64,000 nt of DNA from Cellulomonas wangsupingiae (GCF_024508275.1 NZ_CP101989.1:1550001-1614000), one strand, 5' to 3'; positions 52,911-63,017 are shown, counted from the first letter of the stretch. Program-made: numbers and translations. The notes: generated from the letters alone by a model not told the origin.

Positions 52911-54014
52911 ATGGGCGTCATCATCCGAGCGACCGTCGCAGTCGCGACCGTCGCGGTCACGGTTCTCACGAGCGGGGCGGCGCCGACGCCCTCGCCCGGT
53001 ACGGTGCGCTGCGGCGCGACGCTCACCAGCTCGACGACCCTGACCCGCGACCTGGTGTGCCGCAACGGTGACGTGGGGCTGCGGCTCGTGGACGGCGTCG
53101 TCCTCGACCTCGGGGGCCACGCGCTGGTCGGGCCGGGACGAGGGCTCGGGAAGGCGGTCACCGGGGGCTCCACCCCCACGGTGCGCAACGGCACGATCCG
53201 CGGGTGGGACGCCGGGGTGCTGAGCGAGGAGCCCGACGGCGGCGGTGCGATCTCCCACGTCGTCGTGACCGACACTCGGGTCGCGATCGCCGGCGGGCTG
53301 GGCGGGCAGATCACCGTCGAGTCCTCGACCCTGCGCGGCAACGACACCGGCGTCGCGACGTTCATGTCGCCCGCGGTGATCACCGACTCGGTGCTCCGGG
53401 ACAACGGGACCGCGGTCCACGCGGCGGCGGACTACTCCGACGTCCGGGTCCTGCGCTCGACCGTCACCGGCAACGAGGTCGGCGTGTACTGCAACGGCGG
53501 GAACGTGGACGTCGAGCGTTCACGCCTGGTCGAGAACGGGACCGCGCTGCGTCAGGAGACGTGGCAGTGCGGTGCACGCCTCGCGGACAGCACGGTGGCC
53601 CGCAACGAGGTCGGCGTCTGGTCCGCCTCCCACTGGCTGGACGACGGCGGGGACTTCGGCCCGACGATCGAACGGAACGTGTTCCGCGACAACACCTGGG
53701 CCGTGGACACGCACTCCTCCGCCACGGTCACGGGCAACGAGTTCCGGGGCAACGCCACGGCGCTGCGCTCGCGCACTGCGACGGGCGGGGACGCCGAGCC
53801 CCTGATCCGCGTCGCGGCCAACGACTTCCGCACCAACGGGGACGCGGTGCGGGTCGTCGGGCGCTCGGAGCTGAGGGACAACACCGCGGTCCGCAACTCC
53901 GGCGTCGGCATCGACGCGCCCGGGGCGACCGACCTCGGGGGCAACGTCGCCTGGGGCAACGGCGTCGAGCCGCAGTGCGTCGGCGTCGTGTGCGCGGGCC
54001 GGCCGGGGGCCTGA
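52911..54014 (+). CDS. Secreted right-handed parallel beta-helix protein (copy 2)
   Basis: A 367-residue paralogue of the gene at 51339 with the same signal peptide, the same C-terminal NVAWGNGVEPQCVGVVCAG stretch and the same start context. The central repeats (RGNDTGVATFM, RSTVTGNEVGVYCNG, RNEVGVWSASHW) differ at many positions. The pattern of conserved ends and diverged middle suggests that the outer surface or binding face has changed. Function unknown; a wall-associated or secreted carbohydrate-binding role is possible. Confidence 0.8.
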   Translation: MGVIIRATVAVATVAVTVLTSGAAPTPSPGTVRCGATLTSSTTLTRDLVCRNGDVGLRLVDGVVLDLGGHALVGPGRGLGKAVTGGSTPTVRNGTIRGWDAGVLSEEPDGGGAISHVVVTDTRVAIAGGLGGQITVESSTLRGNDTGVATFMSPAVITDSVLRDNGTAVHAAADYSDVRVLRSTVTGNEVGVYCNGGNVDVERSRLVENGTALRQETWQCGARLADSTVARNEVGVWSASHWLDDGGDFGPTIERNVFRDNTWAVDTHSSATVTGNEFRGNATALRSRTATGGDAEPLIRVAANDFRTNGDAVRVVGRSELRDNTAVRNSGVGIDAPGATDLGGNVAWGNGVEPQCVGVVCAGRPGA

Positions 54015-54040
54015 TCCGGCCGGTCCCGCAGGGCCGCGGG

Positions 54041-54067
54041 ACCTGCCGCGGGAGGTCCGCGGCAGGT
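54041..54067 (+). terminator. Terminator after beta-helix gene 2
   Basis: Perfect 11-bp stem ACCTGCCGCGG/CCGCGGCAGGT with a five-base loop, 26 bases after the stop codon. It separates the beta-helix gene from the dha operon. Confidence 0.75.
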
Positions 54068-54107
54068 CGCCGGGGGGTCGGCTGCGGCGCGACGGGCGGG
54101 GTCCGGC

Positions 54108-54136
54108 TTGACGGCCGTTCCGGCGCGCCGGAAGGT
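54108..54136 (+). promoter_or_regulatory. dhaKLM promoter with overlapping 16-bp palindrome
   Basis: -35 TTGACG (54108-54113), a 17-base spacer and a weak -10 GAAGGT (54131-54136). The perfect palindrome TTCCGGCGCGCCGGAA (54118-54133) fills the spacer and touches the -10, so a dimeric repressor bound there would block transcription. It lies 80 bases before dhaK. Confidence 0.5.
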
Positions 54137-54215
54137 GGGCACTGCGAGCGGCGACGTCGCCGGCGGGCGGCCCGCGCCGCCGCGCCCCGCGGGGCCGACC
54201 TCAGGGAGGACGCGA

Positions 54216-55211
<996 letters not shown>

Positions 55212-55245
55212 CGGACGTGCGCGACGGATCAGGGAGGCGGTGCGG

Positions 55246-55887
55246 ATGACGCTGGACGCGGCGTGGGCCGTCGACTGGACGCGGCGGAGCGCGGCGAGCG
55301 TCGCCGAGCACCGGGACGAGCTGGTCGAGCTCGACCGCCAGATCGGTGACGGGGACCACGGGGAGAATCTGAGTCGCGGCTTCCGCGCCGTCGTGGCCAA
55401 GCTCGACGCCCTCGACCCGCCGCCCGCGACGGTGGGCGACGTGCTGCGCATCGTCGCCACCACGCTCATGTCGACCGTCGGGGGTGCCGCCGGCCCTCTC
55501 TACGGCACGGCGTACCTGCGCGCCTCGAAGTCCGGGACCGCGACCGAGCTGGGCCCCGACGGTGTCGTCGCGCTGCTGGAGGCCGCGCTCGACGGCATCG
55601 TGACGCGCGGCAAGGCGACCGTCGGGGAGAAGACGATGGTCGACGCGTGGACGGCCGCGGTGGCCGCTGCCGTGGACGCCGCCGACCACGGGGCACCCCC
55701 GTCGCAGGTGCTCGCCGCGGCGGCGCGCGGCGCGCAGGAGGGCGCCCGGTCGACCGTGCCGCTCGTCGCCACCAAGGGGCGCGCCAGCTACCTGGGTGAG
55801 CGGTCCGCCGGGCACCTCGACCCCGGTGCGCGGTCGAGCGAGCTGATCCTCGCCGCCGCCGCCGAGGCCGCCGCGGACGCGGACTGA
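55246..55887 (+). CDS. dhaL: Dihydroxyacetone kinase subunit DhaL (ADP-binding)
   Basis: A 213-residue subunit that holds ADP/ATP and is rephosphorylated by DhaM. The metal/nucleotide motif LDRQIGDGDHGENLSRGF is near residue 30-46 and GGAAGPLYGTAYLRAS near 80-95. ATG at 55246 was chosen because AGGGAGG lies eight bases upstream; a GTG at 55240 would add two residues. It is 34 bases after dhaK. Confidence 0.95.
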   Translation: MTLDAAWAVDWTRRSAASVAEHRDELVELDRQIGDGDHGENLSRGFRAVVAKLDALDPPPATVGDVLRIVATTLMSTVGGAAGPLYGTAYLRASKSGTATELGPDGVVALLEAALDGIVTRGKATVGEKTMVDAWTAAVAAAVDAADHGAPPSQVLAAAARGAQEGARSTVPLVATKGRASYLGERSAGHLDPGARSSELILAAAAEAAADAD

Positions 55888-55964
55888 CGGACGGGACCGC
55901 CGCCGCCCGCCAAGGTGTGCGGCGCACGACAGCGCGGCGCGGACGTCGCGGGGAAGGGGACCGC

Positions 55965-56693
55965 GTGGCGGACCAGGTGGCTCCGGTGGCGCTCGTGCTC
56001 GTGTCGCACTCGCGAGCGCTCGCGGAGGGGACGGCGCAGGTCGCCGCCCAGATGGCTCCGGGCGTGCTGATCGTGCCCGCGGGCGGGACGGACGACGACG
56101 GACTGGGCACGAGCTTCGACCGGGTGGACGCCGCCCTCGGGGAGGCGACGGCCGGCGGCCGCGGTGCCGTGGTCCTCACCGACCTCGGGTCCGCGGTCCT
56201 CACGACCGAGTCGGTGCTCGAGCTCGCCGATCCGGAGGTGGCCACGCGGGTCCGCATCGCCGACGCACCCTTCGTCGAGGGCGCCGTCGCGGCGGCCGTG
56301 ACGGCCCACGGGGGCGCCGACCTCGCGACGGTCCTCGACTCCGCCCAGGCGGCCGGCACGACCTTCGGGGCCCCGCAGGTCCCGGGCCGTGGCTCCGGGG
56401 ACGCGGCCGCGCCGACCGCTCCGGACGGTGCGGCGCATGCCACCGTCACGCTGCGCAACCCGCTCGGCCTGCACGCGCGGCCGGCGGCCCTCATCGTGCG
56501 GATGCTCGCCTCGTTCGACGCGAAGGTCCAGGTGGACGGCGTGAACGCGGCGAGCGTGCTGGACCTGATGAAGCTCGGCGCCGTCAAGGGCGACGTGCTG
56601 ACGATCACCGCGCAGGGCCCGCAGGCGTCCGAGGCGGTGGAGCGGCTGGTGGCCGACGTCGAGAGCGGGTTCGGCGAGCTGCCACCGGCGTGA
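55965..56693 (+). CDS. dhaM: Phosphotransfer protein DhaM with fused HPr domain
   Basis: A 242-residue PTS protein. The N-terminal EIIA-Man-like domain has phospho-accepting His15 (LVSHSRALAEG). The C-terminal domain is HPr-like with His170 in NPLGLHARPAA. Phosphate would pass from enzyme I to the HPr domain, then the EIIA domain, then DhaL. The third domain (enzyme I fragment) found in E. coli DhaM is absent. GTG at 55965 has a GGGGAAGGGG site. It ends the dha operon. Confidence 0.93.
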   Translation: MADQVAPVALVLVSHSRALAEGTAQVAAQMAPGVLIVPAGGTDDDGLGTSFDRVDAALGEATAGGRGAVVLTDLGSAVLTTESVLELADPEVATRVRIADAPFVEGAVAAAVTAHGGADLATVLDSAQAAGTTFGAPQVPGRGSGDAAAPTAPDGAAHATVTLRNPLGLHARPAALIVRMLASFDAKVQVDGVNAASVLDLMKLGAVKGDVLTITAQGPQASEAVERLVADVESGFGELPPA

Positions 56694-56757
56694 GCGCGTC
56701 GGCGCAGGGACGTGTCCGGCGCCTCCGGGCACGTCCGGGGCGGGCGGCGCCCGCGGC

Positions 56758-56772
56758 TAGCCTGGGGCGATG
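56758..56772 (+). promoter_or_regulatory. Leaderless-type promoter of the DUF4233 gene
   Basis: TAGCCT (56758-56763) is followed by exactly six bases and the ATG at 56770, with no ribosome site. A weak hairpin GGACGTG/CACGTCC (56708-56736) just upstream may terminate dhaM. Confidence 0.6.
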
Positions 56773-57156
56773 AGCACGCAGCCGCCGGCCCCGCCGCGAC
56801 CGAAGCGTCCGGCGAAGCCGCAGTTCACGCAGGCGACCCTGATGCTCGAGGCGTTCCTCGTCGGCTTCGCGACCCTCGTCGCGTACGGGCTGCGCGTCGC
56901 GCCCCCCGCGACGGTGTGGACGCTGGGCGGTGTGACGTGCGTCGTGCTCCTGCTGCTCTCCGGCTACGTGGGGCGGCCCGGGGGGTACGTCGCCGGGACG
57001 CTCGCGCAGGTCGCCGTCCTCGGGTTCGGCGTGCTGGTGCCCATGATGTTCGCCGTCGGCGGTGTGTTCGTCGTGCTGTGGCTGGTCGCGCTGCGGCTGG
57101 GCGGCAGGATCGACCGCGAGCGCGCGGAGTGGGACGCGGCGCACCCCGCCGGCTGA
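56770..57156 (+). CDS. DUF4233 membrane protein
   Basis: A 128-residue protein with four hydrophobic segments (about 25-45, 50-66, 72-92 and 96-108) and basic ends, typical of DUF4233. In actinobacteria it usually sits between folC and ndk; here ndk follows at 40 bases but folC is about 5.5 kb upstream. Function unknown. The ATG at 56770 fits a leaderless transcript. Confidence 0.88.
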   Translation: MSTQPPAPPRPKRPAKPQFTQATLMLEAFLVGFATLVAYGLRVAPPATVWTLGGVTCVVLLLLSGYVGRPGGYVAGTLAQVAVLGFGVLVPMMFAVGGVFVVLWLVALRLGGRIDRERAEWDAAHPAG

Positions 57157-57182
57157 CGCCCGCGCCGCTCTTCCGTCGCCGC

Positions 57183-57198
57183 TAAGGTGGCGGCCATG
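57183..57198 (+). promoter_or_regulatory. Leaderless-type promoter of ndk
   Basis: TAAGGT (57183-57188) precedes the ATG at 57196 by seven bases. The GTG at 57187 overlaps the hexamer and so cannot be the start if this promoter is used. Confidence 0.6.
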
Positions 57199-57630
57199 CC
57201 CGACGCACCCCTCCCGCAGCGCACCCTCGTCCTCGTCAAGCCGGACGGCGTCCGGCGCGGACACGTCGGCGAGGTCCTGCGCCGCATCGAGGCGAAGGGC
57301 TACACGCTCGTCGCCCTCGAGCTCCGCCAGGCCGACGAGGCGCTGCTCACCGAGCACTACGCCGAGCACGCCGGCAAGCCGTTCGTCCAGGCGCTCGTCG
57401 ACTTCATGCGCTCGGGCCCGGTGGTCGCCGCGGTCGTCGAGGGCCACCGCGTGATCGAGGGCTTCCGCTCCCTCGCCGGTGCCACCGACCCGACGGTCGC
57501 GGCGCCCGGCACCATCCGCGGCGACCTGGCCCGGGACTGGGGCACCCGGCTCATCGAGAACATCGTGCACGGCTCGGACGGCGAGGAGTCGGCCGCCCGC
57601 GAGATCGCGCTCTGGTTCCCCGGCCTCTGA
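57196..57630 (+). CDS. ndk: Nucleoside diphosphate kinase
   Basis: A 144-residue enzyme that transfers phosphate among nucleoside di- and triphosphates through His125 (NIVHGSD). [18 protein letters not shown] and the final [10 protein letters not shown] are family marks. The length is normal. The ATG at 57196 was chosen from the promoter position. Confidence 0.97.
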   Translation: MPDAPLPQRTLVLVKPDGVRRGHVGEVLRRIEAKGYTLVALELRQADEALLTEHYAEHAGKPFVQALVDFMRSGPVVAAVVEGHRVIEGFRSLAGATDPTVAAPGTIRGDLARDWGTRLIENIVHGSDGEESAAREIALWFPGL

Positions 57631-57706
57631 GGACCCGCTGCCGGCCCGCGCCGCGCACACGCCCGGACGCCCGGGCCTGCGCGGCGCCGGGCCGTGCGTT
57701 GCCTAG

Positions 57707-57718
57707 GCTGCCGGTGTG
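57707..57718 (+). promoter_or_regulatory. Leaderless-type promoter of smc
   Basis: TAGGCT lies directly upstream (about 57704-57709) with six bases before the GTG at 57716, and no ribosome site. The rest of the 85-base gap after ndk shows nothing else. Confidence 0.5.
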
Positions 57719-60700
57719 CACCTCAAGACCCTGACCCTGCGCGGGTTCAAGTCGTTCGCCTCGGCGACGACGCTGAGCTTCGAGCCGGGGATCACGTGCG
57801 TCGTCGGACCGAACGGGTCCGGCAAGTCCAACGTCGTGGACGCGCTCGCCTGGGTGATGGGGGAGCAGGGCGCCAAGTCGCTGCGCGGCGGCAAGATGGA
57901 GGACGTCATCTTCGCCGGCACGTCCGGCCGCCCCCCGCTGGGCCGGGCGGAGGTGTCGCTGACGATCGACAACGCCGACGGCGCGCTGCCGATCGAGTAC
58001 TCCGAGGTCACGATCTCGCGGACGCTCTTCCGCAACGGCGGCTCCGAGTACGCGATCAACGGCCGTGGCTGCCGGCTCCTGGACATCCAGGACCTGCTGT
58101 CGGACTCCGGCCTGGGCCGCGAGATGCACGTCATCGTCGGGCAGGGGCAGCTCGACGCGGTGCTGCGCGCGACGCCCGAGGAGCGCCGCGGTTTCATCGA
58201 GGAGGCCGCGGGCGTCCTCAAGCACCGCAAGCGCAAGGAGAAGGCGCTGCGCAAGCTGGACTCGATGCAGGGCAACCTGACGCGCCTGGGGGACCTCACC
58301 GCCGAGATCCGCCGCCAGCTCGGTCCGCTCGGGCGGCAGGCCGAGGTGGCGCGCAAGGCCGCCGTGGTGCAGGCGGACCTGCGCGACGCGCGCGCCCGCC
58401 TGCTCGCCGACGACCTCGCCCAGCTGCGGGCCCGGCTCGAGCAGGAGATCGCCGACGAGTCCGCCGTGCGCGAGCGGCGCGAGCAGGTGGAGGCCGACCT
58501 GGCCGAGGCCCGCGGCAGGCTGGGCGCGCTCGAGCAGGAGGCGGCGCAGGCCGCACCCGCCGTCAGCGAGGCCGGCGAGGTCTGGTACCGGCTGTCGTCG
58601 CTGCGCGAGCGTGTGCGCGGCACGGTGTCGCTCGCCGCGGACCGCGCGCGGCTGCTCGGCGCCGTGAGCACCGAGCGCAGCGGCGGGCCGGACCCCGACG
58701 ACCTCGCCGCCCAGGCGCAGCGCGTGCGCACGGCCGAGGCCGAGCTGGCGGCCGAGGTCGACCTCGCACGTGCCGCCGTCGAGGCGGCGGCGGTGGCGCG
58801 GCAGGAGGCCGAGGCGGCCGCGACGGCCGCCGAGCGCGCGCTGGCGGACCTGCAGCGCAGCGCGGCGGACCGCCGTGAGGGCGTCGCGCGGCTCGCCGGG
58901 CAGGTGGCTGCCCGACGCAGCCGCGTCGAGGCGACCGAGGCGGAGATCGGGCGCCTGCGGGCGAGCCTGGCCGCCGCCGAGGAGCGCGCGCGCGAGGCCA
59001 CGACGCAGTTCACCGTGCTCGAGACGCAGGTCGCGGGCGTCGAGGAGGGGGAGGAAGGGCTCGACGCGGAGCACGAGGCCGCCGCCGAGGCGCTGGACGC
59101 GGCGACGGTCCGCGTCGCCGAGCTCGAGGACCAGCTGCGTGCGGCCGAGCGGGAGCGGGACCAGCAGTCGTCGCGCGCCGAGACGCTCGAGATGTCGCTG
59201 GACCGCAAGGACGGCGCGGGCGCGCTGCTCGCCGCGGAGGGCCTGCCGGGCGTCATCGGGTCGGTCGCGGCGCTGCTGAGCGTCGAGCCGCGCGACGAGG
59301 AGGCGGTGGTCGCGGCGCTCGGTGCCGTCGCGGACGCGGTCGCCGTCGAGTCGGTCGACGCGGCCGTGGACGCGATCCGGCACCTGCGCACCGAGGACGC
59401 GGGCCGCGCGACGCTCATGGTGGCGGGTGCGGGGACCGTCACCGCCGTGGACCTGCCGCCCGGCGTGGACCGCGCCGTCGACCTCGTGCAGGCGCCGGCC
59501 GTCGTGCAGGACGCCGTGCGGGCGCTGCTCGCCGACGTCGTCGTGGTCGACGACCTCGCGGCCGCGCGGCCGCTGGTCGCGGCGCACCCGCACCTCGTCG
59601 TGGCGACCCGGACCGGTGACGTGCTGTGCCGCTTCCGGGCGTCGGGCGGCTCGGCCTCGGCACCGAGCGCGCTGCACCTGCAGGCTGCGCTCGACACGGC
59701 CCGTGCCACCGCCGCGACGGCGACCTCGACGGCCGAGCGGCTGCGCTTCGAGCTGGCGACGGCACGCGAGACCCGCGACGCCGCGCAGGCGGACGTCGAC
59801 GCGACGCTCGAGCGGCTCAACGAGTCCGACGCGGCGCTCGCCGCCGTCGCCGAGCAGCTCGGCCACCTCGGGTCCGCGGCGCGTGCGGCACGCGCCGAGG
59901 CGGAGCGTGTGCAGCGCTCGCTGGACGCCGCGGGGACCACCCTGGCCGAGGACCACGCGACCCTCGCCGAGCTGACCCAGCGTCTGGCCGCGGCCCAGGA
60001 CGCGCCGGAGGACACCGAGGCGGCCGTCGAGCAGGCCACGGCCCGCCGCGACGCCGCCGCGGCGGCGGCGACCGCCGCACGGGGACGCGAGACTGAGGCG
60101 CGGCTGACGCTGCGCACCGGGGAGGAGCGGGCGCGCGCCCTCGCCGGCCGCGCCGAGTCGCTCGAGCGTGCGGCGGCCGCCGAGCGGTCGGCGCGCGAGA
60201 AGGCCGCCCGCCGCGAGCAGGAGCGAGCAAGCCAGGCAGCCGTGGCCCGCGCGGTGCACACCGGGGCCGCGTACGCCGGCACCCTGCTCGACCGCGCACT
60301 GCGACGGGCGACGGACGAGCGCGACGCCGCGGAGGCCGCGCGGACCGAGCGGGACGCCGCGCTGTCCGCCGTGCGGGCCCGGGGTGGACGTGCTGGCACG
60401 CGACCTGGCCGAGCTGACCGACGTCGCGCACAAGGACGAGGTCGCGCGCGCGGAGCAGCGGCTGCGCGTCGAGCAGCTCGAGACGCGCGCCGTCGAGGAG
60501 CTCGGGCTGGACCCGCAGGTCCTGCTCGACGAGTTCGGCCCGCACCGCGACGTGCCCGTGGTGCCCGTCCCCGGGACGGAGCCCGACGAGGACGCGCCCA
60601 CGGCCGTGCCCTACGTGCGCGCCGAGCAGGAGAAGCGTCTGCGCGCCGCCGAGCGCGGCCTCGCGCTGCTCGGCCGGGTGAACCCGCTGGCGCTCGAGGA

Positions 60701-61279
60701 GTTCGCCGCGCTCGAGGAGCGGCACCAGTTCCTCGTCGAGCAGCTCGCGGACCTCAAGAGGTCGCGGGCGGACCTCCTGGAGATCGTCAAGGACATCGAC
60801 CAGCGCGTGGAGCAGGTCTTCTCGGACGCCTACCGCGACACCGCGGCGGCGTTCGACGTCGTCTTCCCGCGGCTGTTCCCCGGGGGCGAGGGCCGCCTGG
60901 TGCTCACCGACCCCGACGACATGCTGACGACGGGGATCGAGATCGAGGCGCGTCCGGCGGGCAAGAAGGTCAAGCGCCTGTCGCTGCTGTCGGGTGGGGA
61001 GCGCTCGCTGACGGCCGTCGCGCTGCTCGTCGCGATCTTTTCAAGGCACGGCCGAGCCCGTTCTACGTGATGGACGAGGTCGAGGCCGCCCTCGACGACG
61101 CGAACCTGGGGCGTCTGCTGGAGATCTTCCGTGAGCTCCAGGACGACTCCCAGCTGATCGTCGTCACGCACCAGAAGCGCACGATGGAGATCGCCGACGC
61201 CCTGTACGGCGTCACGATGCGCGGCGACGGGGTGACGACGGTCATCAGCCAGCGGATGGCCCAGGACGTACCCGCCTGA
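57716..61279 (+). CDS. smc: Chromosome segregation ATPase SMC, carrying two compensating frameshifts
   Basis: Codons run from GTG at 57716 to the TGA at 61279. The N-terminal head has Walker A GPNGSGKSN near residue 32-40, then a long coiled coil with a hinge near 500-660. After AALSAVRAR one extra G in the run GGGG at 60381-60384 shifts the frame; the true continuation (VDVLARDLAELTD, the LLSGGERSLTA signature) is in the next frame. At 61038-61044 two extra T (ATCTTTTC for ATCTTC) restore the original frame, giving FKARPSPFYVMDEVEAALDD. About 220 codons are therefore misread as Arg/Gly/Ala-rich nonsense in the apparent 1,187-residue product. SMC is needed for chromosome segregation, so sequencing error is likelier than loss. 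Confidence 0.9.
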   Translation: MHLKTLTLRGFKSFASATTLSFEPGITCVVGPNGSGKSNVVDALAWVMGEQGAKSLRGGKMEDVIFAGTSGRPPLGRAEVSLTIDNADGALPIEYSEVTISRTLFRNGGSEYAINGRGCRLLDIQDLLSDSGLGREMHVIVGQGQLDAVLRATPEERRGFIEEAAGVLKHRKRKEKALRKLDSMQGNLTRLGDLTAEIRRQLGPLGRQAEVARKAAVVQADLRDARARLLADDLAQLRARLEQEIADESAVRERREQVEADLAEARGRLGALEQEAAQAAPAVSEAGEVWYRLSSLRERVRGTVSLAADRARLLGAVSTERSGGPDPDDLAAQAQRVRTAEAELAAEVDLARAAVEAAAVARQEAEAAATAAERALADLQRSAADRREGVARLAGQVAARRSRVEATEAEIGRLRASLAAAEERAREATTQFTVLETQVAGVEEGEEGLDAEHEAAAEALDAATVRVAELEDQLRAAERERDQQSSRAETLEMSLDRKDGAGALLAAEGLPGVIGSVAALLSVEPRDEEAVVAALGAVADAVAVESVDAAVDAIRHLRTEDAGRATLMVAGAGTVTAVDLPPGVDRAVDLVQAPAVVQDAVRALLADVVVVDDLAAARPLVAAHPHLVVATRTGDVLCRFRASGGSASAPSALHLQAALDTARATAATATSTAERLRFELATARETRDAAQADVDATLERLNESDAALAAVAEQLGHLGSAARAARAEAERVQRSLDAAGTTLAEDHATLAELTQRLAAAQDAPEDTEAAVEQATARRDAAAAAATAARGRETEARLTLRTGEERARALAGRAESLERAAAAERSAREKAARREQERASQAAVARAVHTGAAYAGTLLDRALRRATDERDAAEAARTERDAALSAVRARGGRAGTRPGRADRRRAQGRGRARGAAAARRAARDARRRGARAGPAGPARRVRPAPRRARGARPRDGARRGRAHGRALRARRAGEASARRRARPRAARPGEPAGARGVRRARGAAPVPRRAARGPQEVAGGPPGDRQGHRPARGAGLLGRLPRHRGGVRRRLPAAVPRGRGPPGAHRPRRHADDGDRDRGASGGQEGQAPVAAVGWGALADGRRAARRDLFKARPSPFYVMDEVEAALDDANLGRLLEIFRELQDDSQLIVVTHQKRTMEIADALYGVTMRGDGVTTVISQRMAQDVPA

Positions 61280-61292
61280 GCGTGCCGAGGAG

Positions 61293-61318
61293 CACCGCGT
61301 CACCCGGGTGACGCGGTG
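61293..61318 (+). terminator. smc terminator
   Basis: Perfect 26-base palindrome: 11-bp stem CACCGCGTCAC/GTGACGCGGTG around CCGG, 13 bases after the stop codon. Confidence 0.75.
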
Positions 61319-61395
61319 TGAAGGTTGTGCGCGGGTTCGCCCGGCGTGCGGCGGGTGGGCGGGCGGGGTGCGCCGAGCCGTCCGAGAATGAGGGC

Positions 61396-61737
61396 GTGGC
61401 CATCGTGATCTGGATCCTCGTCGCACTGCTCGCTGCCGCGGCGGTGTTCCTCGTCGTGCCCCCGAGCACGCAGGGCGCCGGCCCGCTGACGTCGTTCCGC
61501 CGGGCGTGGCGCGGCCGCAAGCACCCCGACGCCGAGCAGGCGGAGGCGGCGCGTGCCGCCGCCGCGGAGCCCGTCGACCTCTCGCTCGCCGACTTCCTGC
61601 GCGCCACCGCGTCGGAGGGTGACGGCTACCTGCACCCCGAGGAGCTGGCGGAGGACCTGCGGCTCGCGCGCGAGCGGGCCACGCACGTCCTGCGTCCGCG
61701 CCGTGACGCCGCCGAGGCGCACGGCACGACGCGCTGA
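61396..61737 (+). CDS. Small membrane-anchored hypothetical protein between smc and ftsY
   Basis: A 113-residue protein with one N-terminal membrane helix (IVIWILVALLAAAAVFLVV) and a charged cytoplasmic part containing LSLADFLRATASEGDGYL and a helical Arg-rich tail. I do not know its function. The GTG at 61396 starts directly at the helix; a GTG at 61318 would add 26 residues that overlap the smc terminator. Position suggests a link with division or secretion. Confidence 0.7.
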   Translation: MAIVIWILVALLAAAAVFLVVPPSTQGAGPLTSFRRAWRGRKHPDAEQAEAARAAAAEPVDLSLADFLRATASEGDGYLHPEELAEDLRLARERATHVLRPRRDAAEAHGTTR

Positions 61738-61793
61738 GGCGCGGCTGACCTCCCGGGTCGCCGTCCGGTCCCGACGCCCGACACACTGTCCGC

Positions 61794-62999
61794 GTGGACT
61801 TCAACGACCTCCTGCCCTTCCTGATCGGTGCGCCCGTGCTCGCCGCGGGTGCCGTCGCCGCCGTGCAGGTGCGCCGCCGTCGCACGCACACCCCGCCCCC
61901 GCCCGCCGCTGACGAGGTGCCCACCGGCCCGACGGGCTCCGGCACCGCGGTGGCCGAGCACCCGGGTGCCGTGGCGACGCCGGACGTCACGCCCGTGCCG
62001 ACGCCGGACGTCGTGCACGTGCCCGAGGACCTCGCGGCGCCGCCGCTGGAGACGCCCGCGCCCACCGCCGGGCGCCTGCGCCGGCTGCGCGACCGGCTCG
62101 CGCGGTCGGGGTCGCCGCTGGGGACCCGCCTGCTGGGCGTGCTCTCGCGCGACCACCTCACCGAGGACGACTGGGACGAGCTGGAGGAGACGCTCCTGCT
62201 CGCCGACGTCGGCGCCGGCCCGACGGACGAGCTGATCGACGCGCTGCGCACCCGCGTGCGCGTGGAGGGTCTGCGGGACGGCGAGCAGGCCCGCGCGGTG
62301 CTCCGCGAGCAGCTGCTGGCGCTCGTCGACCCGTCCCTCGACCGGACGCTGCGGACGACGCCGACCACGGGGGAGGACGGGCAGCGGCTGCCCGCCGTCG
62401 TGCTGGTGGTCGGCGTCAACGGCACCGGCAAGACGACGACGGTCGGCAAGCTCGCCCGCGTCCTGGTCGCCGACGGCAGCAGCGTCGTCCTCGGTGCCGC
62501 CGACACGTTCCGGGCCGCGGCCGCGGACCAGCTCCAGACATGGGGCTCGCGCGTGGGTGTGCCCACGGTGCGCTCGGACCGCGACGGCGCGGACCCGGCG
62601 GCCGTGGCCTTCGACGCCGTGCGCACCGGCGTGACGGACGGTGCGGACGTCGTCCTGGTGGACACGGCCGGGCGGCTGCAGAACAAGGCCGGCCTGATGG
62701 ACGAGCTCGGCAAGATCACGCGGGTCATCACGCGCACCGCACCGCTGTCCGAGGTGCTGCTCGTGCTCGACGCGACCACCGGGCAGAACGGGCTCAACCA
62801 GGCGCGCGTCTTCGCCGAGGTGGCCGGCGTCACCGGCATCGTGCTGACCAAGCTCGACGGCACCGCCAAGGGCGGCATCGTCGTGGCGGTGCAGCGCGAG
62901 CTCGGCGTGCCCGTCAAGCTCGTCGGCCTCGGCGAGGGGCCGGACGACCTGGCGCCGTTCGACCCCGAGGCGTTCGTCGACGGGCTGCTGCAGGGCTGA
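61794..62999 (+). CDS. ftsY: Signal recognition particle receptor FtsY
   Basis: A 401-residue GTPase that docks the signal recognition particle at the membrane. An N-terminal membrane helix and Pro/Thr/Val-rich linker (to about residue 95) precede the helical N domain and the G domain with GVNGTGKTTT at 207-216, DTAGR at 290-294 and TKLDGTAKGG. The GTG at 61794 lies six bases after a CACACT hexamer at 61782-61787, a possible weak -10. Gene order smc-ftsY is common in actinobacteria. Confidence 0.96.
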   Translation: MDFNDLLPFLIGAPVLAAGAVAAVQVRRRRTHTPPPPAADEVPTGPTGSGTAVAEHPGAVATPDVTPVPTPDVVHVPEDLAAPPLETPAPTAGRLRRLRDRLARSGSPLGTRLLGVLSRDHLTEDDWDELEETLLLADVGAGPTDELIDALRTRVRVEGLRDGEQARAVLREQLLALVDPSLDRTLRTTPTTGEDGQRLPAVVLVVGVNGTGKTTTVGKLARVLVADGSSVVLGAADTFRAAAADQLQTWGSRVGVPTVRSDRDGADPAAVAFDAVRTGVTDGADVVLVDTAGRLQNKAGLMDELGKITRVITRTAPLSEVLLVLDATTGQNGLNQARVFAEVAGVTGIVLTKLDGTAKGGIVVAVQRELGVPVKLVGLGEGPDDLAPFDPEAFVDGLLQG

Positions 63000-63017
63000 C
63001 CCGCCGGCCGGCGGAGC

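Noticed and set aside
52480..53043. A 187-codon frame starting like dhaK
   Set aside because: Only the first 62 codons are dhaK; the rest is out-of-frame folC and beta-helix leader DNA, so it is listed as a pseudogene fragment.
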